Source: Dunaliella salina (taxonomy: Eukaryota > Chlorophyta > Chlorophyceae > Chlamydomonadales > Dunaliellaceae). Taken from it: a DNA stretch of 14,548 nucleotides. Location of the stretch: the NCBI GenBank assembly GCA_002284615.2, contig MU069477.1, positions 571,704-586,251 of the forward strand, given 5' to 3'. Numbering within the stretch: position 1 is the first letter of the stretch; each line of letters opens with the position of its first letter. Shown here piece after piece: positions 8,136 to 14,548 of this stretch. The translations under genes were made by a program, and so were the position numbers. The notes below the pieces were generated by a model. It searched no databases. It worked only from the letters and a program-made list of their open reading frames with translations, and was not told the DNA's origin.

Positions 8136-11100
8136 CTGCAGTAGATGAGGATTTGTTGAAGCACATGTGTGCCATGCATGTGTACTCAGGATACTCAGGA
8201 CGCAAACCTGGCTTCTGCTTTTACAACTGTCTGAACACTCACCTCCACAATCAAAGACGCAGTTGGTCGCGCCTGTGGGTCAAAATTTAAGCACCTTTCA
8301 ATCAAGGGCTTCACGCTTGGAATCTTGGAACGAATTGTTGGAAGCTCTCGGTCTTGCATCTGCAATCACACATCAATTGAGGTCAACAATGTTCTTAATT
8401 TGTTACATGAGGCTTTTCAATGTTTCACTAGATGAAATTTTCAGGGATGGGTCATTCGTGATACGCGTACTTTAAAGAACGCTAAAAATGGCCTTAAATT
8501 TGCGAATCGTAAAATCCCCTGGTTGGAGTGCGCGGCAAAATTCGTCAGCAAAAATTGCAGGGCAGACCCTGCCCACTTTCAATTCCTATTTTTCCGAAGT
8601 CTTGCATAAAAATCAACCGAAGCATCCGGTGACATCAACAAAACAGGTTGTCGTCTGCTTGCTCTTTTGCTCTATCTGCTGCATCACCTTCTTCACTGGC
8701 TCCAGCTGCTCCCCAGGTGCTGTGCAGTTGGCCACCCCGGAGCCAGCAACTTGCAAGAGATGCTGTCTGATGCGCCAGGCACCACCATGGTACACATGCT
8801 CACACTGTTTGCTCTTGTTCTTGCTCTGCTTGGCCCCATCCGTGCCTTCAGGCTGAACAGGTGTGACATAATCCCACTCAGCACCCTTCCCTTCTGACAT
8901 AACTAAATGTTTGTGGGGTTTGGGGGTGGCAGGGGGTGGTTGGGGTGGGGGTCCCAGGTTTGAATCCTGCTTCCCCCACCCAAAACCCTCCCTCCCCAAA
9001 ATGGCCCTCTAAATTCACGTACATACGCGACGTACGCGTATTTTACACGTATATACGCGAACGGTAACTCCCAGACCCGCGAATGACCCAACCCTGGAAA
9101 TTTCATGCTTTTATCATGCGTGCACTGTACTTAAGGTGTCTTCCATTGGCCTCATTAAAGGTAGCGGCAGCAATGACTTAAATCGGTTCTCAGCCAGCTT
9201 CTCTAAGTGATCCTATGTTTCCTTGAATCATAGTTTGAAATGATGCAAACCAGTCATAATCTTTGGCTTGGGCCTCAACACATGATTTCACACAATCATT
9301 CCTCACATTTCATACATAAACCGCCTTTCAAGTCACCAAATTTCTGGATGCCATACCAATTATTTCATGCTGCTCTACACACCATTGAGCAAATGTCGCC
9401 GAAATCCATGCCATTCCCCCATGGCGCGCAAACATCTGACGTTGCTAGTTGGGCAAGTGTGATTCCAAATGACCTGCAACCAAAGAAATGTCCAATGGCA
9501 CTTGAGATATATGCGGAGCTCATCTCTATGTGTAAATACAAGGAATGAACAAGCCTCACTTACCAGATGTCAGCAGGCTGTCCCCAATTATGCCGAGCAT
9601 CTGGTCTTGCTCTAATGAACTTCTCTGGTGGCCTGTACCACCGAATAACAAGCAAGGGGATAGATGATGATGTGACAAGAAGCTGATGCATAAATGTTAG
9701 TATAGCTTATGCAATTAAGCTGCTGCTGCTGCTGCTGCTGCTGCCACTGTTGATGCTGCTGCTGAATATTATCATGCAGGTTCAACTGATTTCTTAAATT
9801 TCTGGAGGACAAACGACATAAACCGATATTTTGATGCATTAAGGATAAGATGCTTCCTCCCTTGGAGTAATATGCCAACCCCAGTAAACACTCACATAAA
9901 ATAAACTGTGCCTCCCACACTTGTTGCAGAGAACTGACTCCTCTGTCTTAAAGACTTGGCAAGCCCTGTATGATGGCAGGAGGGACACAGCTTTGTGTTA
10001 TGATGCACAATCTTCATTTGAAATTTATGTTCAAGCAACAACCATGCCATTCCTAAGGCGAGCACAGATGAAATGCCAGTTTTTTACGTCGATGTGAATT
10101 GTGTAATAAATGTCCTTGCCTACACCACCAATCCTTCACCACCTGACTTCATTTCACTAGATTGCTTTGAACTCTTAACATGACAAGACATAAAGGTTGT
10201 AAGAGACATGGAGGTTGTCAGAGCTTTGTTTTGGGGTGCAAATGCCACAGGATTTTCTTATGGAAGCCTTCACAGCACGGCACATGGACAGACAGATTCA
10301 AGCCCAGACTCACGGGTAAGTCATTTGGTTGAAAGCTGAGGGATCAAGTGAGGCGTGGTATGTGATGATACTACTGGTGAAAGTACATATGCAGTCACTG
10401 GACCCTAGGACTGGTTCATCAACATCCAGGTACACTTGAATCCTACTTCTGTGGTGCAAGCACTCAGCATGAGTGGGCCAAAACGTGAAACTGAGAGGCA
10501 TACTGGACTACAAAACCGGAGGGGTGAGCTGAGCCCTAAAATCGCCTGGTTTTTTGCATGCTCCCTGCAGAGGCTTCCCCCAACATGCAGCATTAAAGCT
10601 TGGGGTCCTTTGATACCTTTGACAGTTTGTTTTACAGGCACTGAAGTTTGTTAATAAATAACAATTAATTAATCATTGATCAATGCTACCGCTGGAGTTT
10701 GTTAACTGCCCAGTTAGGACAAGTGCCTAATTAGCCATGGCCTGAACCCCAGTTTTCACCACCAAATCTCCATTCCGGACCACCTACAGCACCAAATCAG
10801 GTAATTCTTAGTGGTAAAGAGCCCCTCAAGGCTTGCAACAAACAAAAATTATTGCAAACACAGGAGTGAAAAACCCAGTGGATGGATTTTTTGGCGATTT
10901 CAGGCGTTTTCCCATAAGAAGCACCAAATTATGAAAACTTACGTGACCCATGTGAGCTTTAGCCTAGTCTATCTGAGCACACAAGGCAACTCACACAAAT
11001 CTGAGCATATTTTCCGGTAGCTTGTAATGTCAGCTAAGCTTGATAGCAAATCGTCCCGATCAGATGAAGTGGCTGTGAGTGGGCGCACTTTAAACGCAAA

Positions 11101-14100
11101 AAAGGAGCATATCTGGGCACGTGCTTAGCTGACCCCCTATAATACAAAAGGCCACACTTCAAATCTGGACCCTCACCTTGAGACAATAAGTCCTCCCAGA
11201 CCAAGAACCAATCCCAGACAGATCAACCCTATGCCTTTGATTGGTCCCCTGGACCCAATATCAGGCAAGACCCTGTGACGTTAAAGTTTTGAGGCCTCAC
11301 CTCTGAACGTCGCAAAGCATGCAGAATCCAGAAACACCGGCACATTTCAAGTAAGGCAACAACAAAACCTGCTCATGTCGTAGGCTTTTGGCATATTTGA
11401 TGAAAGTTTATGTGCAGCGCCACACCATTCTCCCTCTCAAACAGTTAAGTGTTTCTGCACATTTCAACAGCCAGCTCCAGGCTAAATGTTGTAGGTACTC
11501 AGGCATTTCACAAGTGATGGGCTCTGCATGTTGAGCACCATACAGGGGAGCAGCCTTCTGTGCATAGTCTATTCCTCTTTTTCTGGTCTAGGACAAAGTG
11601 CACCAGAGTGTCCCAGCCATATTAAAAGAGCCCACATGTGAAGAGCAGAGAGGAGTATCAGACTGAGCAGGATGACACATCACTCACCGAAGTCTGCCAG
11701 GACAGCTCCATCATCATCATCTATGAGGACGTTGGCTGGCTGCACAATTAGAACAAGAGAGAGGGCGTACACTGCATCTTTGCCACCTAAAATTGAAGTT
11801 GAGGAAAGGAGAAGCAGCAGCATCCAAGGCACTCCTTGAGCAATTAGTAATTGGTCATCGCACACAACACCACCCCCACACCTTCAGATCATCATACACA
11901 TCACCAAGCGCATGGAGCTCTGCCAGCCCTTGCGCAATATCGGTTGCTAGCCTGAGCACTTGCCGCACTGGGAGGGGATCTGCACCAAAAAATCAGGACT
12001 CTTTTAATTGCAGTCACAGCATGGATAGGATTAAATGCAAGGCCTCGCCAACTCACCGTCACCATGATTGTCGATCAGCTGATATAGACTGCCTTTTTGA
12101 TAAAACTTCATGACAAGGCAAATCTGGCCGCTACTTCTGAGGCTACTCCACCTGAAAAGGTGTTAGACAGCAAGGTGCTGGTGTACAGTGCATTGCGCTT
12201 AAGTCCACTACGACTGTGATGAAGTACAGGATGTTTAGTAGGAAAGCAGCATTTTATCGCACCCGTGGCAAAACACGACGCGACGGGGGCAGAGCCGTGA
12301 CCGTTTGATAGTAAACAAGACCTCACGCATAAATTCAGCGGTTTCTGCCGCTCTCCGCACGTGGTTATTTGTGCTTGGCAATTTGTAGGACTTAAGAACG
12401 ACCTGCAAAAGAGAAGATGTGCGACGTTACCTTGGCTGATTGAAACAGCAATTTTTTACTATTGCAAGTTGCAAGAGCCAGTGCAAATCAACGTAACTGG
12501 GCTGCAAGATTCACCTCACCTCCTGTCCTTCAGTCCTGTAAAATCCCTTGATCACAACGCCAAAACCTCCATTATCAGCATTATCAAGCGGTCCACACTC
12601 CTCTAGGAGATTTGGGTGAATATACTCATCTTCAGTGTCTGGTGACGGCTGTGGAGGAACCCAGCCATCCTGGAGTAAATAGGAGCAGATCAGCCACATT
12701 ATCCCATGAGTCCAGGATGCTTTTTTAGGAACACCATAACAAGCATTGAACCTTCTGTGCAAAATCCCCCCTGTGTCAAAGCTTTCGACAGCATACCTGT
12801 GGGGTTGGCTCAGAAGAGGGCCTGTATTCAGGTCTAGGTTTTCCCTGCTTCCTTTTGTTTAAGATTACAATCACAGCTGCTGCTAGCACAACGATCACAG
12901 CGATGGGCACGGCTACTGCAGGTCCAATAATTGTGGGATCGATGCCTGATGAACCTGAAAACAAAAGAAAGAGTTTTGTGTGACAATGCCTGATGAAGCT
13001 GAAAAAAAAACACAAAAAAAGGAGTTTTGTGTGACAATGCCAGGGGCTGAAAACTGAGAAAGGTGAATTGCTCCAGGCGCACCGCCAGATGAAGAAGTCA
13101 CTGGCGATGATACAGGGGCAGGCGGAGGGGTTGCAAAGCGCGACGTTGTTTGACTGACTGCGGATATCTCAGTGACCTGCATGAGCCAAAATGATGCATG
13201 GAATGGCAGAGGGCAAAGGTTGCATGAACCATCATGTCTCAGCATTCAATGCCCTTAACATCAGAGAAGAGGAATGATCATGCATCTCGTGAACTGACAC
13301 ACCTTGGATTCATAGGCCGAGCCTCTAAATAGCTGCTGGGTGGAAGCTGTGTTGAGCTTTGTAGCAAACCCCTCCACCTTTGCACTGCTTTCACTGTCCT
13401 TCAAGACCACAGTGATCGGGACATTAATTGAGCCCGGGCTCAGCTGACCAGCCTGTGTCAGGAGACGAAAGAAAGGCAAGGTAATCAAACCATAATCCAT
13501 GCAGTCTCCTAGTTCATTCACCTATTCCCACCCACCGAGACACAAGCAAAACATGGCTTGCCATCCATCTCCATCATCTCTGGCTCCAGCTGGTGGAGGT
13601 TGACGGTAAACGCATGGCAAACATCATCCTTGAAGGCAGCAACGCTCTGTGGGGTCTCTGACACCTCAGCCAGGTCGGCTTCAACCTGCATGAGTTGTAT
13701 TGAATGATTTAAAACATTTATTATGAGGCAAAAATGTCTGCGAAAGCGTGAGACTTTCCCAGTAGCCTATTCACCTCTGCACTCACGTTTGCTTGCACAA
13801 GGAGGCTTGTCTCGCCAGTGCGTCCTGGATCTGGGAGGGTAGCAAGTGGAGAAGGCAATGGTGGTGGGGAGGGTGTCAAAGGAGAAGGAGGAGGGGATGG
13901 CCGGGAGAGAGGGGCCAAGGGTGGTCGTGGTCTTGCCGGTGGCAGAGAAGGAGAAGCTGGAGCTGGTGGTGAGTGGGGGGGTGGGGACGGAGCGGGAGGG
14001 GGGCTTGGAGGAAGCAGAGGGGACGGAGGCGGGCTCGGGGGTGGAGGTAGGCTGGGTGGCGGTGGGTGAGGTAGAGCAGGTGATTGTGGTGGAGGTAAGG

Positions 14101-14548
14101 GAGGAGGAAAGGGAAATTGTGCTGTTGTGCGCGCACTCAGCTCAGAGGTTATATTTCCGCAATCGTAGGAGTAATAGCTTTCAACAACAACATAGTACGA
14201 TGCGCCTGCAGCTGCTCTGAAGCTGACAGCAGTGTCGGTGATGGCGGCGTAGCTGTTGTCATAATCATACGTGACCTGAAAGAGAGTGAACAGAGGTAAA
14301 ATTGAAGGTGGTGTAACAAAAGGACCCTCTCGAAAAAATTGCAGCACACACGTTTCTCACCCTCGAAGTGGAGCCGCTTGCAGGACACTCAGTGTAGACG
14401 TGGGTGTAGTGCCTGTCTGCCCCAGAAGTGGTCACAGAGACATAACGCTCTGCACAACAGTGTGCCTCAATCAGAATGACAAACTCTTTTTCCCCATCAT
14501 CATCCATGTCTTGATGTGCACAAGGGTCCTTCACAAAGGTAACAGAAG
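8109..14548 (-). CDS. Receptor-like transmembrane protein kinase, about 15 exons, 5' end outside the window
   Basis: Spliced on the minus strand, this gene encodes a type-I membrane kinase of at least about 710 residues. Order: a PPC-like beta domain, a Ser/Pro-rich linker of about 100 residues, a Cys-containing domain, a second short Pro-rich stretch, a transmembrane helix (IIGPAVAVPIAVIVVLAAAV) with a basic stop-transfer NKRKQGK, then a protein kinase domain. Kinase motifs: glycine loop NGGFGVV, VVLK (ATP-binding Lys), hinge CLVMKFY, catalytic loop VYDDLKPAN (HRD replaced by YDD), ADFG, RWYRPPE, ADIWSFGITLAQLAT and CLNFDPQARPTAS. It presumably senses an extracellular or wall-matrix cue and phosphorylates Ser/Thr targets in the cytosol; ligand and target are unknown. 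All exon phases agree except between exons 11 and 12, where a small exon is unresolved. The fold resembles TKL/RLK-type kinases, by inference. A hAT insertion lies in one intron but leaves the exons intact. Confidence 0.85.
8243..8359 (-). CDS. Kinase gene exon: C-terminal kinase lobe
   Basis: 117 bp, phase 0 at both ends. MQDRELPTIRSKIPSVKPL is followed by IERCLNFDPQARPTASLIVE. The Arg in QARPTAS is the conserved subdomain XI residue. The acceptor is TTGCAG and the donor GTGAGT. Confidence 0.88.
8434..8441. repeat. Left 8-bp target-site duplication of the hAT element
   Basis: GAAATTTT, matching the right copy at 9097-9104 in seven of eight positions. The sequence is close to palindromic, so it adds some apparent length to the inverted repeats. 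Confidence 0.75.
8442..8460 (+). repeat. Left terminal inverted repeat of the hAT element
   Basis: CAGGGATGGGTCATTCGTG. It matches the reverse complement of 9078-9096 except at two positions. Confidence 0.88.
8613..8900 (-). pseudogene. BED zinc-finger N-terminus of a hAT transposase (truncated)
   Basis: Minus-strand frame from ATG at 8898-8900 (MSEGKGAEWDYV) to a stop at 8613. The core CEHVYHGGAWRIRQHLLQ followed by GSGVANCTAPGE fits the BED zinc-finger pattern of hAT transposases, which binds element ends. The usual C-x2-C start is broken: the first Cys position is Ser (SKQC). The catalytic RNase H-like core and the dimerisation region are missing, so no active transposase is encoded. The frame continues open upstream of the ATG across a G/C-rich stretch without recognisable domains. 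BED assignment is by motif only. Confidence 0.65.
9078..9096 (-). repeat. Right terminal inverted repeat of the hAT element
   Basis: Its reverse complement reads CAGGGTTGGGTCATTCGCG. The outermost CCCTG is at 9092-9096. Confidence 0.88.
9097..9104. repeat. Right 8-bp target-site duplication of the hAT element
   Basis: GAAATTTC; the last base differs from the left copy. Confidence 0.75.
9383..9473 (-). CDS. Kinase gene exon: helix F
   Basis: 91 bp. The first base completes W, giving ADIW-SFGITLAQLAT, the subdomain IX signature, followed by APWGNGMDFGDICSM. The acceptor is TTGCAG and the donor GTGTGT, phase 0. Confidence 0.85.
9564..9682 (-). CDS. Kinase gene exon: activation segment end and RPPE motif
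   Basis: 119 bp. LLVTSSSIPLLVIRWYRPPE contains the counterpart of the APE motif (PPE). It ends HNWGQPADI plus two bases of the Trp codon. Upstream lies a perfect TACTAAC branch-point consensus 12 bases before CAG, supporting this acceptor. The donor is GTAAGT. Confidence 0.85.
9720..9743 (+). repeat. (CTG)8 microsatellite ((CAG)8 on the gene strand)
   Basis: Eight perfect CTG units, followed after a short gap by further CTG units (about 9755-9765). On the transcribed strand of the kinase gene it is CAG, upstream of a TACTAAC branch point and the acceptor of the next exon. Confidence 0.95.
11301..11368 (-). CDS. Candidate activation-loop exon
   Basis: 68 bp with GAGCAG before it and donor GTGAGG after it. 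It has no stop in the required frame, completes DFG (G + GT) and leaves phase 0, as the next exon needs. The encoded stretch (FVVALLEMCRCF, then WILHALRRSE) is unusually hydrophobic for an activation loop, so this may be chance. A different small exon in the 2-kb intron is possible. Confidence 0.3.
11688..11739 (-). CDS. Kinase gene exon: PAN and DFG motifs
   Basis: 52 bp, PANVLIDDDDGAVLADF plus the first base of the next codon (G for DFG). The acceptor is TGCAG and the donor GTGAGT. It continues DLK of the previous exon in phase. Confidence 0.85.
11882..11979 (-). CDS. Kinase gene exon: helix E and start of the catalytic loop
   Basis: 98 bp, PLPVRQVLRLATDIAQGLAE, LHALGDVYDDLK. The catalytic loop reads YDDLK where HRDLK is canonical: the base Asp and Lys are kept, His and Arg are not. 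The donor is GTGTGG, phase 0. Confidence 0.85.
12057..12151 (-). CDS. Kinase gene exon: hinge region
   Basis: 95 bp, WSSLRSSGQICLVMKFYQKG, then SLYQLIDNHGD. The CLVMKFY hinge followed by GSL is typical of TKL-like kinases. The donor is GTGAGT; the last base is the first of the next Asp codon. Confidence 0.85.
12263..12402 (-). CDS. Kinase gene exon: VVLK strand and helix C
   Basis: 140 bp. VVLKSYKLP holds the ATP-anchoring Lys. RRAAETAEFMREV is helix C. RRVVFCHG is the strand that leads to the hinge. It ends after two bases of a Gly codon at donor GTGCGA, and the next exon supplies the third base (CHG-WSSL). Confidence 0.78.
12520..12669 (-). CDS. Kinase gene exon: juxtamembrane segment and glycine-rich loop
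   Basis: 150 bp, phase 0 at both ends. It reads DGWVPPQPSPDTEDEYIH, then LDNADNGGFGVVIKGFYRTE. NGGFGVV is the ATP-binding glycine loop. The acceptor is CTCCAG and the donor GTGAGG. Confidence 0.85.
12797..12954 (-). CDS. Kinase gene exon: transmembrane helix
   Basis: 158 bp. After SSGIDPT comes a hydrophobic stretch of about 24 residues (12860-12931: IIGPAVAVPIAVIVVLAAAV and on), then basic NKRKQGKPRPEYR, the expected cytosolic side. Its acceptor lies in a tandem duplication that supplies a second candidate site 44 bp upstream. The donor is GTATGC, phase 0. Confidence 0.85.
12944..13040. repeat. Tandem duplication spanning a 3' splice site
   Basis: Two copies of a unit of about 43-54 bp (12944-12986 and 12987-13040) that starts gcctgatga and ends ttttgtgtgacaat. 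They differ in an A/T-rich stretch. Each carries a polypyrimidine tract and CAG acceptor on the minus strand, plus the first bases of the transmembrane exon. A partial third unit may start at 13041. Confidence 0.85.
13083..13176 (-). CDS. Kinase gene exon: juxtamembrane extracellular stalk
   Basis: 94 bp, reading VTEISAVSQTTSRFATPPPA, PVSSPVTSSSG. It ends after one base of a Gly codon at donor GTGCGC. This donor is the only nearby site that keeps the frame into the transmembrane exon (SSG-G-SSGID). Confidence 0.75.
13303..13452 (-). CDS. Kinase gene exon: extracellular domain, part 2
   Basis: Exactly 150 bp, phase 0 at both ends. It reads AGQLSPGSINVPITVVLKDS, KVEGFATKLNTASTQQLF, GSAYESK. 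The acceptor is CACAG and the donor GTGTGT. Beta-strand-like alternation continues the domain of the previous exon. Confidence 0.82.
13536..13685 (-). CDS. Kinase gene exon: Cys-containing extracellular domain, part 1
   Basis: Exactly 150 bp, phase 0 at both ends, between TGCAG and GTGGGT. It reads VEADLAEVSETPQSVAAFKD, VCHAFTVNLHQL, GKPCFACVS. Three Cys suggest disulfides. The family is not recognised. Confidence 0.82.
13775..14275 (-). CDS. Kinase gene exon: rest of PPC-like domain and Pro/Ser-rich linker
   Basis: Starts after TTTCAG with VTYDYDNSYAAITDTAVSF, followed by GASYYVVVESYYSYDCGNIT, the typical closing strands of PPC-like domains (a Tyr-rich strand then GN). About 100 residues of PPSPPP-type sequence follow (about 13830-14120), a hydroxyproline-rich pattern common in algal cell-wall and pherophorin proteins. 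It ends VQANVSAE. An equally in-phase donor with a stronger GTGAGT consensus lies 12 bp earlier (exon end 13787) and would drop VSAE. Confidence 0.85.
14361..14548 (-). CDS. Kinase gene, first visible exon (partial): PPC-like domain, first part
   Basis: Open from the window edge, reading SVTFVKDPCAHQDMDDDGEK, then CCAERYVSVTTSGADRHYTH and ECPASGSTSR. The donor is GTGAGA, phase 0. Conserved Cys and the alternating hydrophobic pattern continue into the next exon. The true start codon and signal peptide lie upstream, outside the window. Confidence 0.8.

Larger units (their letters stand above)
8442..9096. mobile_element. Non-autonomous or decayed hAT-family DNA transposon in a kinase intron
   Basis: A 655-bp element bounded by 19-bp terminal inverted repeats starting CAGGG (8442-8460 and 9078-9096, two mismatches). 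It is flanked by an 8-bp target-site duplication with one mismatch (GAAATTTT at 8434-8441, GAAATTTC at 9097-9104). CAGGG-type ends and 8-bp duplications are diagnostic of the hAT superfamily. Subterminal ACGCGTA-type motifs and an AAAATGGCC match occur at both ends. The interior carries a BED zinc-finger remnant on the minus strand. It lies in the intron between the helix F exon and the last kinase-lobe exon and disrupts no exon. Confidence 0.88.
9683..11687 (-). other. Large kinase-gene interval between DFG and the activation segment
   Basis: About 2 kb between exons, compared with 77-142 bp for most introns of this gene. It contains the candidate 68-bp exon, an AT-rich patch near 10650-10690 and the (CTG)8 repeat. 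I recognise no coding sequence on either strand apart from the candidate exon. The length suggests old insertions, but I found no terminal repeats. Confidence 0.5.

Noticed and set aside
8920..8985. tRNA-like segment with T-arm sequence caggtttgaatcctg and a C-rich acceptor-like end
   Set aside because: There is no anticodon arm and the acceptor pairing is poor. It lies inside the hAT element in a G/C-biased stretch, so chance resemblance is more likely than a tRNA or SINE.
9240..9548. Plus-strand 102-residue open frame
   Set aside because: It is antisense to the kinase helix F exon, which has clear motifs and splice sites on the minus strand.
12913..13245. Reading through from the stalk exon to a stop as one long exon
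   Set aside because: It would end the protein before the transmembrane helix. Splicing 13083 to 12954 restores the frame with the helix and kinase. It is kept only as a possible alternative isoform.
13818..14220. Gly- and Glu-rich open frames on the plus strand, and a Leu/His-rich frame on the minus strand
   Set aside because: They are shadows of the Pro/Ser-rich linker exon, whose codon bias leaves the other frames open.

Overview
The window looks like nuclear DNA of a green alga, most likely a chlorophyte. The evidence is a gene with about 15 exons and GT-AG introns of mostly 77-142 bp, an extracellular serine/proline-rich linker of the pherophorin/extensin type, and non-LTR retrotransposon remnants that combine RNase H with a restriction-like endonuclease (the Dualen/RandI pattern first described in Chlamydomonas). 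The species cannot be named from the sequence. Nothing prokaryotic, no CRISPR array and no rRNA or functional tRNA gene was seen.

Left part (1-4335): a nest of decayed non-LTR retrotransposon copies, all read on the minus strand. Copy B (about 2187-3447 plus 4206-4335) is interrupted by copy C (3448-4205), which is flanked by a 70-bp target-site duplication made of B sequence. Downstream of B on the minus strand lies copy A (about 552-2186), which runs in frame into a second RT-thumb/RNase H segment (1-551) that is open at the window edge. Two subfamilies are present (B and D; A and C). They share a C-terminal order of RNase H, CCHC-like zinc knuckle, PD-(D/E)XK endonuclease and a tail ending in SNPPDP.

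Middle part (4336-8108): about 1.2 kb without recognisable genes. Next come three tandem copies of a 178-bp repeat (5539-6330). A 253-bp 5'-truncated retrotransposon copy D (plus strand) sits between units 1 and 2, with a target-site duplication and a visible empty site between units 2 and 3. Then follow a diverged inverted repeat (6506-6987) whose arms keep short conserved peptides, and about 1.1 kb of unassigned DNA.

Right part (8109-14548): one large minus-strand gene whose 5' end lies outside the window. Splicing the exons gives a membrane receptor-like protein kinase: a PPC-like beta domain, a long Pro/Ser-rich linker, a Cys-containing domain, one transmembrane helix and a full-length kinase domain ending LIVEELRRMTYP-stop. 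Phases match at every junction except one, after DFG, where a small activation-loop exon is unresolved inside a 2-kb intron. A 655-bp hAT-family element with 19-bp terminal inverted repeats, 8-bp target-site duplication and a decayed BED zinc finger lies in the intron between the last two kinase-domain exons. A tandem duplication just before the transmembrane exon provides a second 3' splice site that would yield a truncated, membrane-free product.
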